From positions 21,385,817 through 21,449,816 of the forward strand of contig JASXTE010000011.1 in assembly GCA_030280995.1 (NCBI GenBank): 64,000 bases of DNA, given 5' to 3'. A program made the translations under genes and the position numbers. Shown in pieces: positions 44,335 through 57,142 of the stretch; within the stretch, counting starts at the first letter, position 1, and each line of letters begins with the position of its first letter. The notes under the pieces are model-generated. The model was not told where the DNA came from. It saw nothing but the letters and a program-made list of their open reading frames with translations, and made no database searches. This DNA is from Hemileia vastatrix (Eukaryota; Basidiomycota; Pucciniomycetes; Pucciniales; Zaghouaniaceae).

Positions 44335-47300
44335 CTCCCTGTTAAAAAGTGTCCTTGTGAGGTTTGTCTGACCTTCAGGGGGATAATTTGGCCACATCAA
44401 ACTACTTCTATTTCCATGATTGACCAAAATATCATACTCATTTCCATCTAAAGAGTTGATCTCATCTGACTGTGGCTGATCAAAGGGGTCCACCACAAGT
44501 TTATCCAAAAATTTGGTGAACACTTTTTTGATGATTTGTGACTAACCGGTGCTTTCTGAAATTGTCCACCTGAAGTTAGGCTAAACTTCAGAGGATAAAT
44601 TTATTGTGAATAACAAATTAACTGAAGAATACTTTTGCCCTTGCTACTCTGCATCATAAAAGTGTCCAACTGAGGTTTAGCCATAATTCAGGTAGACACT
44701 TTTGGAAAGGCACAGCCTGATTTGTTTAATATCTATATATGGCAATAAGTGTGAGTTTTTTATCAAAATGGAACTGGAATTAATTTAATATGGCCAGTGT
44801 CCACCTAAATTTTGGCCAAAATAAATGTGGAAATTTTTATGAGGATTACTTGATGAAATGAAGAAGACCTGCAATTACTTTCCATCATAAAATTTTCAAA
44901 CTTAAGTTTATCAAAAATTGTGGTGACACTTTTTCCAGATCCAGTCATATGGGATCAACTCTCTATATGGCAATGAGAATCAATTTTTATTCAATCATGG
45001 CATTAGAAGTTATCTGATATGGACAAATTTTTCACCTGATTTTTGGCCAAAAATAAGTTGGAAATGTTTATGAGGAATACTAGATTAACTAAAGAAGACT
45101 TTCACCCTACTACTGTCCATTATAAAAGTGTCTACCAGAAGAACTCTCAAACTTGTGGTTGACACCTTTGGCCTGGTCCAGCCATATGGAATGAATTCAG
45201 CATATAGAAATGAGAATGTGATTTGGTCAATCATGGTACTAGAAGTAATTTTATATGGAAAAAGTGTCCAACTAAATATTGGAAAAAAATCAGTTTAAAA
45301 CTTCATTTAGGTTTTCAAAAAATCAAATTGAGTACAATTTTATTCCTGATGGTGCCCTTTTTATCCAACACCTCTTCTAAACCTTGAAAGTAGACATTTA
45401 ACTTGAATTTTTGAGCTCATATGAAATCCCTTTTATTCAACCTATTTCTTTTTATCCCTTTTTTTTCTTTTAGATATCAATTAATTTAATGTAAAACAAA
45501 TCATTTTCATAATTTTTTACCTGTATTTAATAAAATTATCAAAGGTTTAACATCACCCTGTAAGCATTTGGCACATGTTTTTTTGCTATACCAATAAAAA
45601 TAATAATATACTGGTGACAAAAAATTGATCAAATGATAAAATATTAATAAAACAGAAAGATCAAAAACCAGTGGATATGTTTTAAAAAAATACCAGTTGC
45701 ACTGAAGAAGACCTGCACCCTAGATACTAACCATCAAAAAAGTGTCCAGAACAAGTTTGGCCAAACTTGTGCTGGACACTTTTGGTCAGGTGAAGTCATA
45801 TGAGATCAATTCTCTCTATGGCAATGAAAAACATTATTTGATAAAAACCTTCACTAGAAGTAGTTTTATATAGCCAAATTTTTCACCTAGAGTTCATCCA
45901 CACCACAGGTGCACAATTTTTTATCTTTAAAAAAAAGTAAATTTAGTACAATTTATCCCTGATGGCTCTCATCTTCTTCAACACCTCTACTGGCCTTTGA
46001 TAGTAGGAATATTACTTGGATTTATTTTTTCATATTTGATCCCTTTAACTTAATTTTTTATTCCTAATATTGCTTTTGGATATCAATTAATAATTTTTAA
46101 AATGAACCATTTTCATATTTTTATACATTTATTTAATAATATTATAAACGGTTTAACATCACCTGGTATGCATTTGGCACATGAGTTTTTTCTATACTTA
46201 TAAAATTAAAACTATAATGGTGACCAAAAATAAATCAAATGATACTTATGAGTGAGGCACAAAGATAAAATACCAGTAGGCATGTTTGTAAGAAATACTA
46301 GATTAACTGAAGAAAAATTTTACCCTAGCTACTCTCCATCATAAAAGTGTCCAGCACAAGTTTAGCCAAACTTGTGCTGCACACTTTTGGTCAGGTGCAA
46401 ACAGATGGGAGCAATTCTCTCTATGGAAATGAAGATAAATTTTTGATAAATAAATACACTAGAAGTAGTTTGATATGGCAAAATTGTCATCCTGAAGTTT
46501 TGGTAAAGCTCATGTGGATTTTCTTTTAAATTTTTACAAAAAAGAAAATTTAGTGCAAGTTTAGCCCTGATTTTTCTAATTTGATTCAACATCTCATTTT
46601 TCTGTTTATGGCAGGAATTTAACTTGGATTTTAATTTTCATCTTTGATTTCTTATATTTTACTTTATTCCCCTCATATTGCTTTTGGATAGAAGTATATT
46701 TTTTGTAAAATAAATAATTTTCATATTTTTTTACCTTTATTTAATAATATTATAAAAGGTGTAACATCACCCAGTATTCATTTGGAACACAAGTTTTTGC
46801 TATACTGATAATATCAATAATATAATGGTGACAAAAAATTAATCAATTGATAAATATGAGTGAGGCACAAAGATTGAATAACAGTGGACATGTTTATAAG
46901 GAAAACCAGAGGATTTAAAATGACTTGCACCCTGGCTACTCTCCATGATAAAAGTGTCCAGCACAAGTTTGGCCAAACTTGTGCTGGAAAATGTTGGTTG
47001 CATGCTGTCAGATGCAATCAATTATTTTTATGGAAATGAGATTGAATAATCATTCCATCATTTCACTAAAAGTAGTTTTAAATGGACAAATTGTCCCCCT
47101 GAAGCTTGTCCAACCCTAAGGTAGACAATTTTTTACTTTGGTTAAAAGTAAATTTAATCCATGTTAATCTATGATGGTGCCTGTTTTTTCTGAAGCCTCT
47201 ACTGGCTCATGATAGCAGAAATTTTACTTAATATCTTTATTTCATGTTTGATCTCTTTAATTTTAATTTTACCCTATTATTTATCCTTTAGCTTTTAAAT

Positions 47301-50300
47301 ATCAATTTTATTTTGGTAAAACTGATAAATTTCACATTTTTTTAAATTTATTATATAATATTAATAAAGTTTTAGAATCACCCAGTTTACATTCAGTACA
47401 CATGTTTTTGCTATACTAAAAACATTAATAATATAATGGTGACTAAAAATTAATCAAATAATTAATATGGATGACACAGAAAGATCAAATACCCATAGAA
47501 ATTTTTAAAAGGAATACAAGATTAACTGAAGAAGACTTGCACCCTAGCTACTCTATCATAAAATTGTCTAGCACAATTTCAGATGAGCTTGTGCTGGAAA
47601 CTTTAGGTTGTATGCAGTCAGATGGGATAAATTTACTCAATGGAAGTTAAAATGAATTTTTGTTCAATCATTGCACAATAAGTAGTTTTATACTGCTATA
47701 CTATCCTCCTGATTTTTTGGAAAACCTCAGGTGGACACTTTTATTAATTTTAAAAAATGAAAATATATTCCAAATCTAGAACTGGTGGTGCAATTTTGGT
47801 TTGAAAACTCAAATTATCTTTAATGGCAGAAATTTTATTTGAATGTTTAATATCATATTTAATCACTTTTATTTTACTTTTTTATTCCTCTTTTTGCTTT
47901 CAAATATCAATTTATTTATTTTAAAGCTAATAATTTTCATATTTTTTTTACTTTTATTTAATAAGATTATTACAGATGTAGCATCTCCCAGTATGCATTT
48001 GGCTTACAAATTTTTTCAATACTAATAACATTAATAGTATAATGGTGAAAAACATTGAATCAAATGATAAATATGAATGACACAGAAAGATCATATACAA
48101 GTGGATTTGTTTATAAGGAATACCTGATAAACTGAAGAAGACCTGCACCCTAGATACTCACCATCATAAAAGTGTCCAGCATAAGTTCGGCCAAACTTGT
48201 GCTGGACACTTTTGGTTGCATGCAGTCAGATGGGATAAATTTACTCTATGGAAATGAAAATGACAGTTTGCTCAATAATTGCACAATAAGTAGTTTTATA
48301 TTGCCAAATTGTCCTCCTGATGATTTTTCAAAACTCATCAGGACACTTTCTTTGGTCTAACATTAAAGAAAATATAGTCCAAGTTTTGCTCTGGTGGTGC
48401 ACATTTGATCTAACACCCCTACTTGTTATTGATTGTGGGAATTTTCATTAGCTTTTTTTTATTATTTGATCCCTTTTATTTTACTTTTTTATTGCTCATA
48501 TTACTTTGGATATCAATTTTTAATTTCTAAAATAAGAAATTTTTTATACTCTTACACCTTTATTTAATAATATATGATTAGAGGTGGAACACCACCTGGT
48601 ATGAATTTTTCACACAAGTTATTACTATAGTAATAACGTTAATAATATAATGATGACAAAAAATTAATCAAATGGTAAATTTAAATGACACTGAAAGATC
48701 AAATACCAATGGAAATATTTATAAGAAATCCCTTTTGAGTTTAAGAAGATTTGCTGTATGCCTACTCTCAATTATAAAAGTGTCCAGCACAAGTTTGGCC
48801 GAACTTGTGCTGGACACTTTTGGTTGCATGAAGTCATATGAGATAAATTCTCTCAATGGCAATGAAAATGATATTTCACTAAATTATTGAAGTAAAGAAT
48901 GTTTAATATTGAAAAATTGTCCCCTGGAAGTCTGTCCAAACCTCAGGTCAAAATTTTTTAGCTATACATAAAAGGAAGTTTAGACCGAGTCTTGACCTAG
49001 GGGTCCCCAACTGTCCCAACACCACTTCTGGCTCTTGATAGTAAAATTTTTACTTGTATTTTTTATTTTGTATTTGATCCCATTTATTTTATTTTTTTTC
49101 TATTACTCTTTTTAATTTTGTATATCAATTTATTTTTTTAAAAACTAAACATATTCATATTTTTTTAACTTTATATAATAATATTATTAAAGGTGTAACA
49201 TCACCAATTTTGCATTTGGCATGCAGGTTTTTTCTATACTAGAAACATTAATAATATATATGGTGAAAAAAAATTAATTATAAGATAAATATGAATGACA
49301 AAAAAAGATAAAAAACCAATAGAAATGTGAAAAACAAAAAACTGATGTACTGAGGAACACTTCCACCCAGCTACTCTTAGCTACTGTCCATCATAAAAGT
49401 TTCCAGCACAAGTTTGGCCAAACTTGTGCTGGACACTTTTGTTCAGGTGCAGTCAGATGGGATCAATTCTCTTTGTGGAAATGAAATTAAAAAAATGCTA
49501 AATAATTACATTAGAAGTAGTTTGGTATGGTTGAATTATCCACTTTAAGTTTTTCCAAACCTCAGGTGAAAAATATTTTAACCTGCACCCTAGCTACTCT
49601 CCATCATAAAAGTGTCCAGCACAATTTTGGCAGAACTTGTGCTGGACACTTTTGGTAAGGTGTAGTCAGATGGTATCAATTCTCTCTATGGCAATGAAAA
49701 AAATCATTTGATAAGAAAATTCAATAGATCTAGTTTGATATAGCTGAATTGTCCACCTAGAGTTCATGCAAAACACAGGTACACATATTTTTATCTTTAA
49801 AAAACAGTCAATTTAGTACAATTCATCCCTGATGGCTCTCATTTGCTTCAACATCTCTACTGGACTTTGATATTAGGAATAATACTTGGATTTATTTTTT
49901 CATATTTGATCCCTTTAACTTAATTTTTTATTCCTCATATTTCTTTTGGATATCAATTAATAATTTTTAAAATAAATTATTTTCATATTTTTATACATTT
50001 GTTTAATAATACTATAAATGGTGTAACATTACCTGGTATGCATTTGGCATATGAGTTTTTTTTATACTTATAAAATTAAAAATATTATGGTGACCAAAAA
50101 TTAATCAAATGATATTTATGAGTGAGGTACATAGATAAAATACCAGTAGACATTTTTGTAAGAAATACTAGATGAACTCAATATAATTTTACCCCATCCA
50201 CTCTCCATCATAGAAGTGTCCAGCACAAGTTTGGCTAAACTTGTGCTGGACACTTTTGGTCATGTGCAGCCAGATGGGATCAATTCTCTGTATGGCAACA

Positions 50301-53300
50301 AAATGTTTTATTATCAAATTTCACTAGAAGTAGTTTGGTTTAGCTGAATCATCCACCTGCTTTTCTGTCCAATATCAGGTGTATAATTTTTTATCTTTAA
50401 AGAGAAGGTCACTTATTAAAATTAAGCCCGTATGGCTCCCATTTGCTTTAACACCTCTACTGGCTCTTGATAGCAAGAATTTTACTAGTATTTTTTTCAT
50501 ATTTGAACTCTTTGACTTTTATTTTACTCTTTTATTCCTCTTTTTACTTTTAAATTTCTATTTAATTTTTGTAAAACTAACCATTTCCATATTTATTTAC
50601 ATCTTTATTAAAAAATTATTGAAGGTATAAGTTCACCTGGTATGCATTTGGCACACAGGTTTTTGCTTTACTAATAAAATTAATAATATATTGGTGATAA
50701 AATATTAATTGGATGATAAATATGAATGATACAGACTGATAAAATACCAGTAGACATTTTTATGAGAAATACAATATGAAGGAACTGAAGAAAAATTCCA
50801 CCCAAGCCACTCTCCATCATAGAAGTGTCCAGCACAAGCTCAGCTGAACTTGTGCTGGAAACTTTTGGTCATGTGCAGTCAGATGGGATCAATTCTCTGT
50901 ATGGCAACAAAAAAACATTTTTTTATCAAACTTCACTACAAGTAATTTTGTTTAGCTGAATCATTCACCTGTTTTTCTTCCTGACCTCAGTTGTATAATT
51001 TTTCATCTTAAAAAAAAAGGTCACTTATCACAATTTAGCCCTGATGGCACCCATTTGTTTAAACACTTCTACTGGCTCTTGATAGCAGGAGTTTTACTAG
51101 TATTTTTTTCATATTTGAACTCTTTGACTTTTATTTTACTCTTTTATTCCTCTTTTCACTTTTAAATTTCTATTTAATTTTTGTAAAACTAATCATTTCC
51201 ATATTTTTTTACTTTTATTTCATAATATTATAAAAGGTGTAACATCACCTGGTATGCATTTGGCACATGAGTTTTTTCTATACTTATAATATTAATAATA
51301 TAATGGTGACAATAAATTAATCAAATGATATATATGAGTGAGGCACAAAGATCAAATACCAATGAACATGTTTATAAGAAATACCAGATTAACTGAAGAA
51401 AAATTCTACCCTAGCTACTCTCCATCATAAATATGTCCAGCACAAGTTCGGCCAAACTTGTGCTGGACACTTTTGGTCACATGCAGTCTGGTGTGATCAA
51501 TTCTCTCTCAATAATTGCACTAGAGGTTGTTTGATATGGCTCAATGGTTCTGCTGAAGTTTTGATAAACTTCAGGTTGGCACTTTTTTGTTTTTCAAAAA
51601 AGCAATTATAGCCAAAGTGTAGCCTCACTGGTGGGCATTTGCCCAAACATGTCTACTTGCTCTTGATGGCAGTAATTTTATTTTAATTTTTTATTTCATA
51701 TTTGATTGCTTTAATTTTACCTTTTAATCCCTCATATTGCTTTTGTATATCAATTTATTTTTTGTAAAACAAATCATTTTCATATTTTTTTACCTTTATT
51801 TAATAATATTATAAAAGGTGTAACATCACCCGGTATGCGTTGGGCACATGAGTTTTTGCTATACTTATAATATTAATAACATAATGGTGACAAAAAATCA
51901 ATCAAATGATAAATATGAGTGATGCACCAAGATCAAATACCGGTGGACATGTTTATAAGAAATACCTAATGAACTGAAGAAAAATTCCACACTAGTTACT
52001 CTCCATCATAAAAGTGTCCAGCACAAGTTTGGCTGAACATGTGCTGGACACTTTTGGTCACATGCAGTCTGATGTGATCAATTCTGTCAAGGGGTCTTTC
52101 AAGTCTAGAGGGTTTTCCAGGGAGATTCAAGGGCGCCAACAATGGATTTTAATGGATTCAAACTTGGGTACATATTTTTCTTATCTTTAAAGATTATTTA
52201 CTCAATAATAAGAGGTAAAATGTGGATTACTATTATATTTAAGGGTTTAGAATCACGGTTTAATGTAAATACTAAAACAATAATAGATGATAATAAATAG
52301 ATTGTATGTAGTTCTAATAAAGTGAGTAAGTAAGGAATGATTTGAAAAGTACAAAAAGTGAGGGCCTTTTATAGGCAAAAATGAGGGAAATAAAGACACG
52401 GAATTTACACCACCTATTACAAGGATGTGAAAAAGAAGCTGACTAAGAAAGAGTATATATATGACATAAATAAAAGATAAATTAATTGGTAGGTCAACAA
52501 GGGCATCATTTTCATTTGTAATAAAGTATTAGTTCCCTTGGACTGTCACAATTAATACAACACATTTGAGTTAAATATATTGATTTCATGGAAATCCAAA
52601 TCTCTCAATGAAGTAATATAATATTTTTAAGGTTTTTTTATTATATTTTTATTACTAATTTTTATTCCCAATCAACTGTATTATTGAGCTCGGTGTTTGG
52701 GAGTAAAAATGTATGGGACACTTACTTAAATTAATTATTTAAATTACTTAATATACTTAGCAAGTTAGTTGTAAGTAATACATAACTAAATATTAAATAA
52801 TTAATTATTAATAAGAATTTTAAAAAGGTGTGGCTTCATCTCAGAAAAATAATTAATTATTTTACTGGTCAAGTCTAGTAGCCTGGGTGACAAATTCTCT
52901 CTATTGAAATAAAAATGAATTTTTCTTCAATAATTGCACTAGAAGTTGTTTGATATGGCAAAATTCTCATCCTGAAGTTTTGGCAAAGCTCAAGTGGATT
53001 TTTTTTTTTTTTTACAAAAAAGAAATTATAGTCCAAGTTTTGTGCCACTGGTGGACGTTCACCCCATCATGTCTACTTGCTCTTGATGGCAGGAATGTTA
53101 CTTTAATTTTATATTTCATATTTGATCCCTTTAATTTTACCTTTTTATCCCTCATATTGCTTTTGGATATCAATTTATTTTTGTAAAACAAATCATTTTC
53201 AAATTTTTTTAACTTTATTTAATAATATTATAAAAGGTGTAACATCACCCGGTATGCAATGGGCACACAAGTTTTTGCTATACTTATAATATCAATAACA

Positions 53301-53362
53301 TAATGGTGACAAAAAATCAATCAAATGATAAATATGAGTGAGGCAAAAAGTTCAAATACCAA
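44335..53362 (+). repeat. Tandem satellite, ~607-bp unit with 46-bp palindromic core
   Basis: The palindrome core starts at 44658, 44888, 45124, 45738, 46343, 46950, 47560, 48168, 48776, 49395, 49608, 50212, 50821, 51429 and 52010. Most spacings are 604-619 bp; four are short (230, 236, 213, 581). The half-site is AAA + AGTGTCCAGCACAAGTTTGG, joined without spacer to its complement. Copies from 45738 on have mostly one to four mismatches, while the first three are degenerate. One unit at 44335-44535 is inverted. Each unit has GGTCAGGTGCAGTCAGATGG next to the core, a second, weaker palindrome (GTCCACCTGAAGTTTGG type) about 125 bp on, and an AT-rich part with CATCACCTGGTATGCATTTG. A solo LTR splits the last unit. 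Confidence 0.92.
52085..52892. repeat. Solo LTR, 808 bp, TSD AATTC
   Basis: It starts TGTCAAGG and ends GGTGACA, and AATTC is duplicated at 52080-52084 and 52893-52897. The satellite resumes exactly after it. Its TGTCA/TGACA ends and length resemble the LTR of E (804 bp), but the sequence is different. A TTTTATAGG box is near 52369. Its orientation is inferred only from that. Confidence 0.85.
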
Positions 53363-54283
53363 TTAATCAATAGTTCATTTTAATATTATAAATATTTTGA
53401 TTAAATAAAATAGTAATAATTAATTATATTTTTCATCCACAATTCCACTCTAATGATTCCCACTGCACAAAAAGGGTTCACTGAGTACTTTCTTTACTGC
53501 TTGTGCATATATTTTATTGCCCACATTACTACCATTTTTTGTAGTGATTATCACACATCTGATTCAGGAATATTTTTAAACAATATTAGTTTTTTTTACA
53601 AAAGACCTTATCATATCCAATATCCCACAAAAAATTCAACCTGTTTTTGATTAAAACCTGTTAATTATTAAGAAATTGTTAAAATAATTAGATTAGACCC
53701 TGGCACAGCTAGATCCATACCAACCAACCTAAAGTCTTTTGAATATTGAAAACAATTAAATAAAATTATGATATCATACTAAATTATGGGCACCAACCAT
53801 AATTCAGCACTTCTCATTTGCTCTGCTACAAAATGAGTGCATGTAGCATTTTTCTAATGTCAGACTGTTTTTCTTCCTTCCCTCACACCTTTAGTCCAGA
53901 ATGAAAATTTAGTATGAGTTTTGGTCAAGTTGGTTTGCCAGTGTTATCTGTATGCAATATGAATTCATATTGCATATTTCTATTTATGCATAAAATATAC
54001 TCATCAAGCATCATTTTTTTGCATTTTCAATCATTATGCATATTTATGCATATGCATATGCATATTCATTATACAGATGTATATGCATATAAATATATTT
54101 TAATCATATACATATATGCACCTTTTTTTTGCATATTCAATATGCATATTTTTAATGCCTATTCAATTTTAATATTTTTATGCATATTTTTATGCATATT
54201 TTTATGCATATTTATTCTTCATAGTCATTATGCATACACTTTGGATAGGCATTTCACATCAATTTTTAACATGCAATAAGTAT
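53363..54283. other. AT-rich flank with TGCATA-rich stretch
   Basis: From about 53950 to 54240 the motif TGCATA recurs many times without strict period (cryptic simple repeat). No gene was recognised. Element E inserted just right of it. Confidence 0.6.
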
Positions 54284-54288
54284 CCACC

Positions 54289-55092
54289 TGTCATGCGCCA
54301 CGTGACACTCGAGGCAAAAATAGCTCATTAAATCAATACTAAAGGGTTCAAATCCATACTTGAAGCGCAGAAAAGCAACTCTCCATAGCAACTGCAACTT
54401 TCCTTTGTGTACTCGCTATTCAATTGCGCTAGCCTAAAACTCTAAATCTAAATTAGTCAATCTCTCAATAGTGTGTCTTAGTCTTTTTCCCAATAGGCAA
54501 CGCACAGCGCAATAGTTAATATAATAGTACATTAAAAGGTTTATGAAATGTCTGTGGGTTATTAAGGGGTAGTGAGCATGGACGGAATGGTTAGTGAAGG
54601 ATTAAGAGGTTAACGGATGTTAGTAAGGAGGGTCCAGGTGTAACGGATATATTTTAAATGGTTTGTGGTGTGCGGAATAGTGGATGAGTATGAGGTCAAT
54701 GCAAGGATGAGTAAAGAATATAAAAGGGGCTGGTTTTTTGGTTTGACATTCCTTAGAATTAAATTATAAAACGTATTTATTGTTAATAGTGATAAAACTC
54801 TAAGTGAAAATCATTATTATTGTATCTTTCTTTATTTTCTCAATAATCATATCTAAATCCTAAATCTTTGATTGTTGAGTTTTCAACCCTTTGTGAGATC
54901 TTTAGAATTTTAATATTACCGTTCAATTATACTAGAATCCTTCTCGAACATAACTCGAAGCAGTAGTTCTTCCTTCAAGTCATCTTTGAATCACTTCCTC
55001 GAACTATCCCTCTGTGATTCGAAGAAGTATCTGAACCTTTTATCTCACTTGCAGGAACATCCTCGACCGTGTGCGTAGGTCGTCCGGTGACA
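54289..55092 (+). repeat. 5' LTR of element E
   Basis: TGTCATGCGCC to CCGGTGACA. A TATAAAAGG box lies at 54719-54727, and about 36 nt downstream is AGAATTAAATTATA, the predicted start of the transcript (see the primer site). Confidence 0.93.
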
Positions 55093-55093
55093 G

Positions 55094-55107
55094 TATAATT
55101 TAATTCT
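55094..55107 (+). other. Self-priming primer site of element E
   Basis: TATAATTTAATTCT, one base after the LTR, is perfectly complementary over 14 nt to AGAATTAAATTATA at 54755-54768 in the LTR. Tf1/sushi elements prime reverse transcription with the 5' end of their own mRNA. The position 36 nt after the TATA box start fits the mRNA 5' end. No tRNA-type TGG site is present. Confidence 0.82.
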
Positions 55108-55169
55108 CCGTAGTTCTCATTCTTTGCACTACTACGTCCCTTTTCAGGTGTTTTCTCTAAATTCTTAAA

Positions 55170-56357
55170 ATGGCACCTGTTCAACGCACTCCTCCTACAG
55201 GTGCTACTACTAGAGCTCGCGCCAGAGGCAGGCCAACAGCCACTAGGCCTGTTTCCCGCACTCACTCCTTGGAGCCACTCGACCTTAGGGAACGGCAACA
55301 TTCAGTCCAATTGGTAGAAGACATCCCACAAGATTTTGATGATTCTAGTGATGATGAAGAAGGAGAGGATACAATGCACGAGGCACCATCCGCCCCTGCT
55401 AACCACCCTTCTGGTCAACCTTCAGAACCTGAACCATCCAATTCTCTGGAAGATTTCATGAGACTTTTCATGAAGACCCTTTCAAATTCAACATCTTCAG
55501 AGGGATCTAAATTCAAAACTCCTTCTATGAAATCTCCTGATAAATTCGATGGAGAACATCCAGACAGATTGCAATCCTTCTTGCAAACCTGAAAGCTCCT
55601 GTTCCATAATGACCCTCGAACCTTCAATAATGACCAATCGAAAGTTGTTTATGCTTCTTCATTCCTGGCCAGAAAAGCAGCAAGATGGTTTGAACCTTAT
55701 CTTCTCATGCTCTCTTCAACCGAAACCCACTTACTTATTAATAACTGGGAAAAGTTTGAAGACCAACTCTTCACGTTGTTTCGTGACCCTATTGAAACTG
55801 ACAACGCAGAAATTGAACTTGATTTCCTTCGCATGAGTGATAATGGGAAAGCCTCTTAATATATCTCAAACTTCAGAGTGCTTCAAACTCGAGTAGGTTG
55901 GAATGATGCTGCCCTTAAGTATCATTTCAAAAAAGGACTTCCTTTGAGGATTCTGGATCAGTTAAATCTTCACGGTCAGAAGATGACTACTTTAACAGAT
56001 TTAATGGATCGAACCCTTGAACTTTACGGCGTTTTCCAAGGATGACTTCAACATCGTTGATATGCCAGCAAATCTCAAGGCTTAAATTTCAAATCGGGAC
56101 CTTCTTCACACCCACGACCAAATCAATCCTCCTTTTCTCAATCCAAAACTATTAAGGGAAAGGACAAACCTTGACCAAAAAGCTTGACCCCAGGCAATAT
56201 CAGTAAAGTACTGGATCCTAAAGGGGAACTTAAAGAAGCTGAGAGGAAGAGGCGAACAGATAATGGGTTATGTATGTATTGTGGGGGTAAGCACAAGCTG
56301 GAAGATTGTGTAAAATTGAAGGAAAGAGAAGGTACTAGTTCGAAGCCAAAAAACTAG
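55170..56357 (+). pseudogene. Gag of element E
   Basis: ATG 55170 (MAPVQRTPPTGATTRARARG), an acidic stretch, then the capsid core (KFDGEHPDRLQSFL, KVVYASSFLARKAARWFEPY, WEKFEDQLFTLF) and a short zinc knuckle (CMYCGGKHKLEDC, one residue short of CCHC spacing). The frame stays the same to TAG 56355 but contains in-frame TGA 55590, TAA at about 55857, TGA at about 56043 and TGA at about 56172. All are explainable by C-to-T or G-to-A changes. Confidence 0.85.
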
Positions 56358-56449
56358 TAGATAGTTTTCTTGTGTGAAAAGCAAACTATCTTATCTCTCC
56401 CAGTGCACAGAACCTCCATGTCTTAAGGACTGGAGTTTCCTTAAACCGC

Positions 56450-57142
56450 TTGAGATTCATTCTTTTTAAGGAGGATATCCCCTTCAGTTGTCTTATAGAC
56501 TCTGGAGCTTCAATTTCTTTTGTCAGTTTATCTTTTGCCGAGAATATACAGCTGAAATTTACAGATATCGATCGAACTCCAATTTACTTGGTCGAATCAG
56601 AGGAACCCAAATATTGGGTCAGTAAGAAAGTTTTATGGGTTTTCAACTTTCGAAATTTTCCCCCCTTCGAGTGAGAACTAACAGTCTTGGACGCCCCAAG
56701 GATGGACGATAACATTCTTGGCCATGACTTTTTAACGCATTGGAATCCTGAAATTGATTGGACACAGGGATTGATCACCCCACGGACTAAGTATATTTCT
56801 GATTCTTCAATGCGTGTCAATAGGGAATTAAACAACCCGCGTGACAATGTCCTTCTAGAGGACAAATCTCTGCCAGATGACTTGCAAGCATCTGAACTTT
56901 CTTTAAATGAGCAATTGGCTAACCCTTCTAGCTCAATGACTTCACTCAAAGAGGATTTAAATTGCCTCGAAGTAATCGAATTATGCTCTCTCAATTCTGG
57001 TCTTCCCTCAACAGATTCTCTCGAAGATGATGAGGATGACCAAATCGACGTTGAAGCCATTAAATTGACTCTACCAGAAATCTATCATGATTTCCTCGAT
57101 GTTTTTTCAATCCGCAAGGCCAATAAGTTACCACCTCATTGA
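56450..57142 (+). pseudogene. Protease region of element E
   Basis: The retropepsin motif LIDSGASISFVSLSFA is followed by a DNILGHDFLTHWNPEIDW end typical of chromovirus proteases. TGA 56672 and TGA 57140 (PPHRPYDH in relatives, CGA to TGA) interrupt the frame. An acidic linker (DSLEDDEDDQIDVE) precedes RT. It lies in the -1 frame relative to gag. Confidence 0.85.

Noticed and set aside
46839..47021. Minus-strand 60-codon frame in the satellite
   Set aside because: It arises because the palindrome encodes the same residues on both strands; outside the core it does not match other units.
44335..53362. Regularly spaced palindromic repeats resembling a CRISPR array
   Set aside because: Spacing is about 607 bp with similar sequence between repeats, in eukaryotic DNA without cas genes; it is a satellite.
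53914..54279. 121-codon frame rich in Met, His and Ile
   Set aside because: It translates a TGCATA-rich simple repeat; no protein-like composition or homologue recognised.
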